14,775 nt of DNA from Gemmatimonadota bacterium (lineage in GTDB: Bacteria; Gemmatimonadota; Gemmatimonadetes; Gemmatimonadales; GWC2-71-9). Shown in pieces: positions 6,138-13,335 of the stretch; position 1 is the stretch's first letter, and each line of letters begins with the position of its first letter. The notes below the pieces were generated by a model that was given only the letters and a program-made list of their open reading frames with translations, had not been told where the DNA came from and searched no databases. The translations under genes were made by a program, and so were the position numbers. The DNA lies in contig QHUD01000111.1 of assembly GCA_003221085.1 (NCBI GenBank), positions 1-14,775 on the forward strand, given 5' to 3'.

Positions 6138-6472
6138 AGCTAGGGCTCCAACGATGAGCGCACGTGTAGGGAAGTCCCCGAACGGCGCCAATATAGGAAT
6201 CGTTCGTCAATGGTGCAAATCTATTCATTTTTCCACATCACAAATCGTGAGACTAGAGCACAAGTGCGTAGTTTGTCCACTTTCCACATTGCATGTGGAG
6301 AAATTGATGTTGATCCGAGGTTGATTCTTTCCGCCTCCCGATGTGGAGAGGTGCATACTCGTGTGGGAAGTTGTTGACGGATATGTGATTATGTCAGGAA
6401 GTGATGGGCGACCTAGCTCAGCCTCGAATCCGATCCGTATCGTGGCGCCTTCCCCGTCCCCTCGGAGGGCGC
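6138..6472. promoter_or_regulatory. 335-base AT-rich divergent intergenic region with a TYTCCACAT motif cluster (6230-6349)
   Basis: This gap separates the sigma factor gene (minus) from a small plus-strand gene and is visibly richer in A and T than the rest of the window. TTTCCACAT occurs twice on the plus strand (6230-6238 and 6281-6289). Its near-complement ATGTGGAGA also occurs twice (6293-6301 and 6341-6349). The middle two form an inverted pair, TCCACAT-TGC-ATGTGGA (6283-6299). All four lie upstream of the predicted sigma-factor promoter. They resemble DnaA boxes (TTATCCACA) with mismatches, or an operator for an unknown dimeric regulator. Beyond the predicted rpoD promoter, no convincing plus-strand promoter could be fixed. 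A TGTGATTAT at 6384-6392 is a weak extended -10 candidate. Confidence 0.55.
6190..6218 (-). promoter_or_regulatory. Predicted sigma-70 promoter of the rpoD-type gene
   Basis: On the minus strand, TTGCAC (6213-6218), a 17-base spacer and TATATT (6190-6195) form a near-canonical promoter. The predicted start is about 6183, giving a leader of roughly 46 bases before the ATG at 6137. If real, it excludes the longer start at 6191. A TTTCCACAT motif sits 11 bases beyond the -35 box. Confidence 0.6.
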
Positions 6473-6640
6473 ATGCGCAGCATCATCATCGGGCTCATTT
6501 TCATCGCAGGCGGCCTATCGGGCCAGCTCGCGCTGGTCGGCACCAACAGCGGACCGGCGCTCGCGGTGGTGGGCGTGCTGATCGTGGGCCGAGGGGTTTA
6601 CCGCATTCGGAAGCAGCGCGCCCAGCAGCAAGCGCAGTAG
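6473..6640 (+). CDS. Small membrane protein of unknown function (55 aa)
   Basis: The ATG at 6473 has a good ribosome site, GGAGG, 4-5 bases upstream. An upstream in-frame ATG at 6401 lacks one and would add an unconvincing Arg-rich leader. The product starts MRSIIIGLIFIAGG and has a second hydrophobic stretch, ALAVVGVLIVGRGVY, before a basic and glutamine-rich tail (RIRKQRAQQQAQ). It should span the inner membrane twice as a hairpin. No family is recognised and no function is claimed. It ends 4 bases before the convergent aroB stop. Confidence 0.65.
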   Translation: MRSIIIGLIFIAGGLSGQLALVGTNSGPALAVVGVLIVGRGVYRIRKQRAQQQAQ

Positions 6641-6657
6641 GACCCTACAACTTTTTT
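6637..6657 (+). terminator. Weak possible terminator after the small membrane protein gene
   Basis: GTAGGACCCTAC (6637-6648) can fold into a very short hairpin and is followed shortly by six Ts (6652-6657). It overlaps the stop codons of both convergent genes. The stem is only 4-5 bp, so function is doubtful. Confidence 0.25.
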
Positions 6658-7769
6658 GTCCGCTCCACTCGTCCTGCCAGCACCTCGCGCACCAGGCGCT
6701 CGGGTGCCGGCACGGTCCAGCTCTTCCCGTCCGCGTACATGCGCCCGATCGCCTGTGGTAGCGCGAACCGCACCGCGCCATCGCGCGCTTTCTTGTCGAC
6801 CTGCATCGCGGCAATGAGCGCGTCCGCCGTCGCCGACTCCGGCAACTCGAGCGGCAGGCGGTAGCGGTCGAGCAGGCGCCGGACCCGGTCCGCGGTGCCC
6901 GGCTCCGCGATCCCGAGCGCTTCGGCGAGACGGGCTTCGTACGCCATGCCGATCGCGACCGCCTCGCCGTGCAGCGTGGCGAACTTCGCGGTCGCCTCGA
7001 TCGCGTGCGCCAGCGTATGGCCGAAGTTCAGGATCGCCCGTCGCCCCGCCTCCCGTTCGTCAGCCGCCACGACCTCGGCCTTGATCTCGACCGAGCGTCG
7101 CACCACGCGCTCGAGCGCTCCAGGCTCCCGGGCGGTCACCGCCGCGTGCTCCTGCTCGAGGGCATCAAAGTAGTCGCGGTCGGCGATCACGCCGTGTTTC
7201 ACCGCCTCGGCCAGGCCTGCCGCGAGCTGCGCTGGAGGGAGGGAGCCGAGCACGTCCAGGTCGGCCACCACGAGGCGGGGCTGATGAAATGCGCCGAGCA
7301 GGTTCTTCCCGACGGGCACGTCGACTCCGGTCTTGCCACCGATCGACGAGTCGATCATGGCAAGCAGCGTCGTGGGGACCTGGACGTAGGGGATGCCCCG
7401 CAGGTAGGTCGCCGCGACGAACCCGGCGACGTCGCCCACGACACCGCCGCCTAGCGCGACCACTGTGGCATCGCGCCCCAACTGGCCCGCGAGCATGCGG
7501 TCGGAGAGTGTCGCCCAGGTGTCCCGCGTTTTGCTCCGCTCACCCGCCGGGAACTCGAATAGTTGGGCTTGTAACGTGGCGTCGTGAAATCGTGCAACGG
7601 CATGCTCCCCGTACAGCCTCGCCACGTGCGAGTCGGTGATAATCGCGTAGCGGCTGGCAGGGCACGCGGCCTTCACTAAGGTCGGCAGCTCCGCGACGAG
7701 CCCGCGACCGATCAGGATGTCATACGAGGCGTCGCGCGGCCCGGCGAGCGCGACGCGGATCGTCACCAC
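6645..7769 (-). CDS. aroB: 3-dehydroquinate synthase
   Basis: This 374-residue protein is the second enzyme of the shikimate pathway, turning DAHP into 3-dehydroquinate with NAD+ and a divalent metal. The NAD-binding part shows GGGVVGDVAGFVAATYLRG at residues 107-125, then PTTLLAMIDSSIGGKTGVD at 132-150. The metal ligands expected for the family are present: E188 in AEAVKHG, H251 in LNFGHT and H267 in LHGEAVAIGM. The C-terminal VDKKARDG is also typical. Length is normal. The start is GTG at 7769, or a second GTG at 7766, and overlaps the end of the upstream adenosyltransferase gene by 7 bases or fewer. No clear ribosome site is seen, so coupling to the upstream gene is likely. Confidence 0.95.
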   Translation of the reverse strand: MVTIRVALAGPRDASYDILIGRGLVAELPTLVKAACPASRYAIITDSHVARLYGEHAVARFHDATLQAQLFEFPAGERSKTRDTWATLSDRMLAGQLGRDATVVALGGGVVGDVAGFVAATYLRGIPYVQVPTTLLAMIDSSIGGKTGVDVPVGKNLLGAFHQPRLVVADLDVLGSLPPAQLAAGLAEAVKHGVIADRDYFDALEQEHAAVTAREPGALERVVRRSVEIKAEVVAADEREAGRRAILNFGHTLAHAIEATAKFATLHGEAVAIGMAYEARLAEALGIAEPGTADRVRRLLDRYRLPLELPESATADALIAAMQVDKKARDGAVRFALPQAIGRMYADGKSWTVPAPERLVREVLAGRVERTKKL

Positions 7770-8314
7770 TTGACGTCGGGGCGTCCCGCGGACGCGTTGG
7801 CGGCGCGCGCCAGGACGAACAGCAGGTCCGACAGGCGGTTCAGGTAGCGCAGGATCGCGGGACTGAGCTGCTCGCGCCGCGACAGGGTGACGACGGCGCG
7901 CTCGGCCCGACGGCAGACGGTCCGCGCGAGGTGCATGGTCGCGGCTTTGGGCGCGCCGCCAGGGAGGACGAAGTTCTTGAGCGGCTCGAGCCGCGCGTCG
8001 TGACTGTCGATGGCGTTCTCGAGCGCGGCGATGTCCGCGTCGCCGATGGCCGCGCCGCTGCGGGACAGCGCCTTGTGCAGTTTGTCGGGATCGGGCGTGG
8101 CGAGCTGCGCGCCGATGGTGAAGAGGTCCCGCTGGATGCCCTGGAGCAGTGCGTCGGCGAACTCCTGGGGGTCCAGCGCCCGCGCCAGGCCGAGCGTCGC
8201 GTTCAACTCGTCCACCTCGCCGTACGCCGCGACGCGAAGACTGTCCTTGGGGGTCCGACCGCCGCCGAACAGACCGGTTTCCCCGCCGTCCCCCGTCTTG
8301 GTGTAGATCTTCAA
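7763..8314 (-). CDS. Cob(I)yrinic acid a,c-diamide/ATP:cob(I)alamin adenosyltransferase, PduO type
   Basis: This 183-residue protein transfers the adenosyl group of ATP to reduced cobalamin to make coenzyme B12. The N-terminal ATP-binding signature KIYTKTGDGGETGLFGGGR is at residues 2-20, with YGEVDELNATLG at 31-42. The second signature, FVLPGG followed by ARTVCRRAERAVVTL, lies around 115-143, and YLNRLSDLLFVLAR comes near the end. These fit the PduO/MMAB family rather than CobA or EutT. The start codon is TTG (8312-8314), supported by a strong purine run GAGGGGAG a few bases upstream. It is followed by aroB with a 7-base overlap. The start faces the divergent reductase gene across 48 bases. 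Confidence 0.92.
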   Translation of the reverse strand: MKIYTKTGDGGETGLFGGGRTPKDSLRVAAYGEVDELNATLGLARALDPQEFADALLQGIQRDLFTIGAQLATPDPDKLHKALSRSGAAIGDADIAALENAIDSHDARLEPLKNFVLPGGAPKAATMHLARTVCRRAERAVVTLSRREQLSPAILRYLNRLSDLLFVLARAANASAGRPDVKW

Positions 8315-8362
8315 CCGCTCCCCTCTCCCTTCTCCCTGGGGGTTCCGTTACGATTGAAGCCC

Positions 8363-9385
8363 ATGCAAGAGGTCAAAGATATCACGATTATCGGCGCCGG
8401 CCCGACGGGGTTGTTCGGTGCCTTTTACGCGGGAATGCGCGGCGCTTCCTGCCGTCTGATCGACAACCTCGACCAGGTGGGCGGCCAGCTCACCGCGCTG
8501 TACCCCGAGAAGTACATCTTCGACGTGGCGGGCTTTCCCAAGGTGCTCGCCAAGGACCTCGTGAAGGGAATGGCCGAGCAGGCCTTCCAGTTCCAGCAGC
8601 CCGTCCATCTGGGAGAGAAGGTGACCGGTCTGAGGCACGACTCGCAGGACGGCCAGCCGCGCTTCACGATCGTGACGGAGCGGGACGAGTACCCGTCCCG
8701 TACGGTGCTCATCGCGGGTGGGATCGGCGCGTTCACGCCCCGCAAGCTCCCGCTCAAGGACGCGGATCGCTGGTACGGGAAGGGCTTGCACGACCGCATC
8801 CTCGACCCCAAAGTGTTCACCGGGAAGCGCGTGCTCCTGGTGGGCGGCGGCGATTCGGCCTTCGACTGGGCCGTGAACCTCCAGGGCGTCGCCCGTTTCA
8901 TCATCATGATCCATCGGCGCGACGGCTTCCGGGCGCACGCGGCCACCGTGCGGCAGGTCCACGAGCTGTGCGCGGCGGGGAAAATGGAGCTCCGCACATT
9001 CTGGGAGCTGAAGGCGATCCACGGCGAGGACGCGATCGAGGCGGTGACCATCGTCAACAACAAAACGAAGGAAGAGGAGCGGGTCGCCGTCGACAGCGTG
9101 ATTCCGCAGCTCGGCTTCATCTCCTCACTGGGCGCCATCGCCCAATGGGGTCTCGACCTCGAGAAGGGCGAGATCAAGGTGTCTCAGACGATGGAGACGA
9201 ACATTCCCGGCGTGTTCGCGGCTGGCGACATCACGACATACGCGGGGAAGCTCAAGCTGATCGCCACGGGCGCCGCGGAGGCGGCCGTGGCGGTGAACCA
9301 TGCGGTGCACTTCATCAACCCGGCGGCGAAAGTCGAGCCCGGACACAGTTCCAACATGGCGCTGTTCGGCCAGACGGAAGACTGA
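8363..9385 (+). CDS. Ferredoxin/flavodoxin--NADP+ reductase, thioredoxin-reductase-like type
   Basis: This 340-residue flavoprotein moves electrons between NADPH and ferredoxin or flavodoxin. The FAD motif TIIGAGPTGLFGAFYAG is at residues 8-24. The NADPH motif LLVGGGDSAFDWA is at 158-170, followed by HRRDGFRAH. The C-terminal FAD motif GVFAAGDITTY is followed by KLIATGAAEAAVAVNH. The redox-active CxxC of thioredoxin reductases is absent: the expected place reads LHDRILDPKVFTGKRV, and the nearby cysteines (C30, C203) are isolated. This is the pattern of the YumC-like FNR group. The ATG at 8363 was chosen because the FAD motif begins 7 residues later; the open frame further upstream is the antisense of the adenosyltransferase gene. 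The stop touches the convergent dacB stop with no gap. Confidence 0.92.
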   Translation: MQEVKDITIIGAGPTGLFGAFYAGMRGASCRLIDNLDQVGGQLTALYPEKYIFDVAGFPKVLAKDLVKGMAEQAFQFQQPVHLGEKVTGLRHDSQDGQPRFTIVTERDEYPSRTVLIAGGIGAFTPRKLPLKDADRWYGKGLHDRILDPKVFTGKRVLLVGGGDSAFDWAVNLQGVARFIIMIHRRDGFRAHAATVRQVHELCAAGKMELRTFWELKAIHGEDAIEAVTIVNNKTKEEERVAVDSVIPQLGFISSLGAIAQWGLDLEKGEIKVSQTMETNIPGVFAAGDITTYAGKLKLIATGAAEAAVAVNHAVHFINPAAKVEPGHSSNMALFGQTED

Positions 9386-10900
9386 CTACTTCGTTTTCCC
9401 GATCTCCACCACCACCGAGTCGATCTGGGCCAGCATCTGGACATACGGCACCGCGTGCCCGTTCGCCTGCACGCTGAAGGTGATCGTCCGACCGTTGGGC
9501 CGCTCGATATAGCCTGACAGGCTGTTCACGCGGTCGATACTTCCCGTCTTGGCGATGACGCGGCCCTCGAGCGGCGTCCCGACGAATCGCTTGAGGAGCG
9601 AGCCGGGCTGGCCGGCGTGGGGCAGGCCCGCCACGAACGGTGCCCCTTTGGGGTGCCGATGCATGTACGCGAGCAGCTTCGCGAACGCCTGGGGCGTGAC
9701 CAGGTTGCCCGCCGCGAGCCCCGAGCCGTCCTCCAGCGCGAACGCGGTCGAGTCGATCTTCACGGAGTCGGTCAGGAAGCCGCGCTCGACGTCGAGCCCT
9801 GCCGCCCACGAGCCCTCCCCCTTCAGCTCTCGGCCCAGGATCTTGAGCAGCATCTCCGCGAACCAGTTCTGGCTCGAGTTGAGAATCGGGAAGATGATGT
9901 CCGGGAGCGGCCGTCCCCGGAAGTCGAACAGGGGGGACGAGCAGCACCGCACCGTGCGGTACGCGAGTGAATCGGTCGTGCCCGCCGCTCCCCCCTCCAC
10001 GGCCACGCCGCGCCGAGCAAGCGAGGCCGCGAGCGCCCGCGCGGCGTACAGATTCGGGTCGGGGAGGGCGACGCTCTCCACCCGGGTCTTCCGGCCGAGC
10101 GCCACCGTCCCCTCCGCCCGGATGTTCCAGCCGCTCCCCGTCCGGAAGAAGTTGTCGCCGATCGTGGACGTCGAATCGGCGGTGACCGTGCGGGCGCGGT
10201 TCTCGAACGTGATCAAGCCGAGATCGGGCGACCACGCGATCACCGGCGGCGCGTCGACGGCCGGACCGGGGTCGATGCGGAAGTCCACGCTGTTGTCATG
10301 GAACCCGAGCCCCGACACGGGTGCCGCATACCACCAGGTGAGGTCCCAGGCGTTCCATCCATAATGAATCATGGTCGGCTCGAAATAGGAGCCGTCGCCC
10401 ACCAGTTTCCCGGCGATGCGTCGGATCCCCTTGGCCCGGACCGAGTCGGCGATCGCGTCGATGGCGGTGAAGGTCGAATCACACACCCCGGGGGCGAGGG
10501 TGTCCACGCCGTAGCAGCGCGCCGACCACGTGGGATCGCCGCGCCCGTACAGGATCAGATCTCCGTGCAACACGCCCGCGTCCATGCGGCCATTCGCGTA
10601 CAGGCTGGTGGTCGCGCGATAGTCCGCCGGCAGGAGCACGGCGGCCGCCGCGGTGACGACCAGCTTGGTGTTGCTGGCGGGCACCGAGAAGTGATCCGCG
10701 TTGCGCTGATAGAGCACCCGGCCGCGGTCGTCCACGACGTAGATCCCCCACGTGGCGCGGTTGAACGGGGGCACATCGACCAACTGCGCGACCCGCTGCT
10801 CGAGCGATCCGCGCAGCGGCGCGGTGCGGGGTCGCGTGGCGGTCGTCTGGGCCGCGAGCGAGGTGCTAATCGTAAGCGATGCGAGGATCAGCCTTCGCAT
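9386..10900 (-). CDS. dacB: D-alanyl-D-alanine carboxypeptidase/endopeptidase, PBP4 (DacB) type
   Basis: This 504-residue periplasmic enzyme of peptidase family S13 trims or cuts peptidoglycan cross-links. The signal peptide is MRRLILASLTISTSLAAQ, with cleavage near residue 17-18. The three active-site motifs are intact: SxxK at 76-79 (SNTK, within VPASNTKL), SxN at 343-345 (SQN, within NSSQNWFAEM) and KTG at 451-453 (within IAKTGSIDRVNSLSGYI). The DGSGL before the last domain is also typical. The insertion domain between SxxK and SxN is long, as expected for PBP4. The ATG at 10900 lies inside the permease gene, giving a 35-base overlap, and no separate ribosome site is visible. It is therefore probably translated by coupling from the permease mRNA. 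Confidence 0.93.
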   Translation of the reverse strand: MRRLILASLTISTSLAAQTTATRPRTAPLRGSLEQRVAQLVDVPPFNRATWGIYVVDDRGRVLYQRNADHFSVPASNTKLVVTAAAAVLLPADYRATTSLYANGRMDAGVLHGDLILYGRGDPTWSARCYGVDTLAPGVCDSTFTAIDAIADSVRAKGIRRIAGKLVGDGSYFEPTMIHYGWNAWDLTWWYAAPVSGLGFHDNSVDFRIDPGPAVDAPPVIAWSPDLGLITFENRARTVTADSTSTIGDNFFRTGSGWNIRAEGTVALGRKTRVESVALPDPNLYAARALAASLARRGVAVEGGAAGTTDSLAYRTVRCCSSPLFDFRGRPLPDIIFPILNSSQNWFAEMLLKILGRELKGEGSWAAGLDVERGFLTDSVKIDSTAFALEDGSGLAAGNLVTPQAFAKLLAYMHRHPKGAPFVAGLPHAGQPGSLLKRFVGTPLEGRVIAKTGSIDRVNSLSGYIERPNGRTITFSVQANGHAVPYVQMLAQIDSVVVEIGKTK

Positions 10901-11786
10901 AGACCACGTCCGTCACGAGGTTCACGAGCAGAAACACCAGGGACATGAACAGGATGCTCCCCTGGATCGCCGGGAGGTCCCGCTTCTCGATCGCGCTCAG
11001 CACGTAGCGGCCGAGGCCCGGCCAGCCGAAGATCGTCTCGGTGAGGATGCTGCCGGTAAGATAGCTCCCCGTGTCGAGCCCGAGCACGGTGATCACCGGG
11101 ATCAAGGCGTTGCGGAAGGCGTGCCGCAGGATCACCGCCGCTTCGCTCAACCCCTTGGCCCGAGCGGTGCGCACGAAGTCGCTGGACAGCACGTCCAGCA
11201 TCGCGGCGCGTGTCATGCGCGCGAGGAACGCAATCGAGCGCATGCCGAGGGTCAGCGCCGGCAGCACGAGGTACGCGAACCCGCCGGAGCCCGACGGCGG
11301 GAGCCACCGCAGGGCCACCGCGAACAACAGGATCAAGAGGAGCCCCACCCAGTACACCGGGAACGACACCCCTAGATAGGACACGAGCATGGCGATACGG
11401 TCCACGGCTCCCCCCGGCCGGATCGCCGACAGGACGCCCAAGGTGATCCCGCACAGCGCGGCCAGCACCATGGCGGCGAGAGCGAGCTGCACGGTCTTGG
11501 GGAAACGCGCGGCCAGGTCCTGCGCAATCGGCCGCTGAGTGATGTAGGAGCGCCCGAGATCGCCGTGCATCACGGACCATACATAGCGTCCGAACTGGGC
11601 AGGGAGCGGGTCATCGAGATGCAGATCGGCCCGCAGCCGGGCGATGGTGGCGGCGTCGGCGCGCTCTCCCACCATTGCCGCCACCGGATCTCCGGGCGCC
11701 ACGTTCAACAGGAGGAACGCGACGAGCAGCACGCCGAACAGCGTGGGCAGCGTCATCAGCAGCCGACGCCCGACCAGGCCGATCAC
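10866..11786 (-). CDS. Peptide-type ABC transporter permease, DppB/OppB family
   Basis: This 306-residue integral membrane protein would form half of an ABC importer channel. It opens with a membrane helix (residues about 8-29), then NVAPGDPVAAMVG, the normal DppB N-terminus. A periplasmic loop contains HLDDPLPAQFGRYV and GDLGRS. The coupling loop facing the ATPase is DFVRTARAKGLSEAAVILRH at 203-222, followed by AFRNALIPVIT. The C-terminus FGWPGLGRYVLSAI to DPRIAYD is standard and complete. The start is GTG at 11786, overlapping the upstream substrate-binding gene stop (GTGA); longer frames upstream are antisense or shadow. The usual partners, a DppC-like second permease and DppD/F ATPases, are not next to it. 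Downstream comes dacB with a 35-base overlap. Confidence 0.92.
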   Translation of the reverse strand: MIGLVGRRLLMTLPTLFGVLLVAFLLLNVAPGDPVAAMVGERADAATIARLRADLHLDDPLPAQFGRYVWSVMHGDLGRSYITQRPIAQDLAARFPKTVQLALAAMVLAALCGITLGVLSAIRPGGAVDRIAMLVSYLGVSFPVYWVGLLLILLFAVALRWLPPSGSGGFAYLVLPALTLGMRSIAFLARMTRAAMLDVLSSDFVRTARAKGLSEAAVILRHAFRNALIPVITVLGLDTGSYLTGSILTETIFGWPGLGRYVLSAIEKRDLPAIQGSILFMSLVFLLVNLVTDVVYAKADPRIAYD

Positions 11787-13262
11787 GGCCGTTTGACCTG
11801 GGCGCGCGTCCAGCGCTGCCCGTTGAAGATCACCGGTAAGTCCCAGCCTGTGAGCTCCGGCCGCCGGGCCCACAGGTCCGTGGGGAACCACAGGTACAGC
11901 CAGGGCGCGGCGCGGTACACGCGCTCGTCGATGCGGCGATACAGCGCGGTTCGCGCCGCGTCGTCCGTGGTGCGGCGGGCGCGGAGGATCAGCGAGTCCG
12001 TGCCCGGGTCCGCGTAAAACGCGTAGTTCCCTCCGGGGCCGAAACTCCCGGAGTAGAACAGCGGGTAGAGAAAGTTGTCGGCGTCCGGGTAGTCGGCCCA
12101 CCAGTCGAGGATGACCATGTCGGCCTCACCTTTGCGCGCCGCCTCGCGCTGGCTCGACGCGTCGCGCTCGACGAGCTCGACTCGCACACCCACACCCGCC
12201 AGCTGTGCCTGGATGGCCTGTGCCACCCGCGACAATTCCACGTTCGTCCCCGTGCGCCACAGCCGCACGTCGATCCCGCCCGCATAGCCTGCGGCGGTGA
12301 TCAGCGCCCGGGCGGCCGCCGGGTCGTAACCGTACCCGCGCCGCGTGGTGTCGCTCCCGGCCAGCCCCGGCGGGATGGCGCCGTGCGCGAGGACGCCGCG
12401 ACCGCCATACACCGTCGCGAGGATCTCCGGGACGTTCACGGCGTGGTTGATCGCCTGCCGCACGCGCGGGTCGCGCAGCGGGCCGCGGCGGTTGTTCAGA
12501 GCCACGTACACCACGCGCAGCGCGGGCTTTTCGAGCAGCTGGCCGGGCCGCTCCCGGCGCCAGCGCGCCGTCTCCCCGAACGGCACTTCGATCACGCTCA
12601 GCCGGCCAGCCTCGAACTCCGCGGCGCGCGTGAGCGGCTCCGGGACGATCCGCACCAAGACGGTATCGCCGGCCGGGGCGCCCCCCCAATAGTCGGGATT
12701 CCGCGCGAACAGCAGGTAGTCATCGTGCTGCCACGCCACGAGCCGCCACGGTCCGGTGCCCACCGGGCGCTCCGCCAGGTCGGCGGGGGGCGCCGCCGGC
12801 ACGACGCTCGCGACCGGCATGGCGAGAAACTTGGGGAAGATGGCAAGCGGCTCCGTCAGCGTGAATCCCAGCGCGGAGTCCCCGAGGACGGTAATGCCGC
12901 TCACGTCGCCTGCGTGCCCCGCAGCGTACGCTTCAGCCCCGGCGATCGGGTAGAGCGGCCAGGGGCGGCCGCCCCTGGTCGCGGGGGACAAAACGCGCAG
13001 CATACTCGCGCGCACCGCGGCGGCCGTGAGCGGGGTGCCGTCGTGGAACTTGATGCCTGGTCGCAGGTGAAACACGTACCGCCGGCCACTCCCATCCCGC
13101 CCCGTTGTCCAGCGATCGGAAAGCGCCGGCAGCAGGCGGATCGAGCGAACGTGGGTCGTAGGACTCGTAGTAGGCGAGCCCTCGTCCCCGCGCGGGCGCG
13201 CCTTTCCCGCTGCACGCGGCGGCTGCCGTGAGGGCGAGGGCAAGACCGGCGATTGCGCGCAT
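11783..13262 (-). pseudogene. Peptide-type ABC transporter substrate-binding lipoprotein, broken by a frame change near 13136
   Basis: Two reading frames together give an SBP_bac_5 (DppA/OppA-like) protein. The first, from ATG 13262, encodes a lipoprotein signal (MRAIAGLALALTAAAAC, lipobox TAAAAC) and then YYESYDPRSLDP. The second frame continues at about 13135 with LLPALSDRWTTGRDGSGRR, FHDGTPLTAAAV, GTGPWRLV, NPDYWGG, RDPRVRQAINHAVN and DWWADYPDADNFLYP to the stop at 11783. About 30 residues that the family normally has between SLDP and the LLPAL part are missing, and the frame shifts by +1 there. That points to a deletion not divisible by three rather than a single-base slip. The second frame also has an ATG at 13243, but that start has no signal peptide. 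Causes could be a true pseudogene or an assembly error. Confidence 0.75.
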
Positions 13263-13282
13263 GGAGTCAGGTGTCGAAAAGG

Positions 13283-13311
13283 TTGACACTGCGGGGAGAG
13301 GCAGGCAACAT
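13283..13311 (+). promoter_or_regulatory. Possible promoter of the BamA/TamA-like gene, overlapping the opposite promoter
   Basis: A perfect -35 consensus TTGACA (13283-13288) is followed 17 bases later by CAACAT (13306-13311), which matches only 3 of 6 -10 bases. Transcription would begin near 13318. The -10 almost coincides with that of the minus-strand promoter (13307-13312), so the two would share one opening region. Confidence 0.35.
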
Positions 13312-13335
13312 ACGAATGCAGCCCGACTGCGTCAA
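13307..13335 (-). promoter_or_regulatory. Predicted promoter of the substrate-binding/permease/dacB cluster
   Basis: On the minus strand, TTGACG (13330-13335) is separated by 17 bases from TATGTT (13307-13312). The expected start is near 13300, leaving a leader of about 38 bases before ATG 13262. The -35 matches 5 of 6 and the -10 matches 4 of 6 consensus bases. The -35 abuts the preferred start (13336) of the divergent outer-membrane gene. Confidence 0.5.

Noticed and set aside
5244..6191. Longer sigma-factor start at 6191
   Set aside because: It overlaps the predicted -10 box and adds residues without similarity. The ATG at 6137 has a ribosome site.
6229..6370. Replication origin based on DnaA-box-like 9-mers
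   Set aside because: The boxes deviate from TTATCCACA, no dnaA, dnaN or gidA gene is nearby, and no AT-rich unwinding repeats are seen. It is kept only as a regulatory motif cluster.
6406..6421. GGGCGACCTAGCTCAG looks like the 5' part of a tRNA
   Set aside because: No matching anticodon arm, TTC loop or acceptor complement follows within 90 bases.
7931..8362. Upstream extension of the reductase frame
   Set aside because: It is antisense to the PduO-type gene, and the FAD motif begins right after ATG 8363, as is normal for the family.
8348..8376. Promoter for the adenosyltransferase/aroB pair (TTGACC, 17, TCGTAA) and a TACGAT -10 for the reductase
   Set aside because: The -35 is good, but the -10 matches only 2 of 6 bases. 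The plus-strand TACGAT lacks any -35. Too weak to list.
8363..9385. Thioredoxin reductase
   Set aside because: Overall fold motifs agree, but the CxxC redox pair is missing, which fits the ferredoxin-NADP+ reductase branch.
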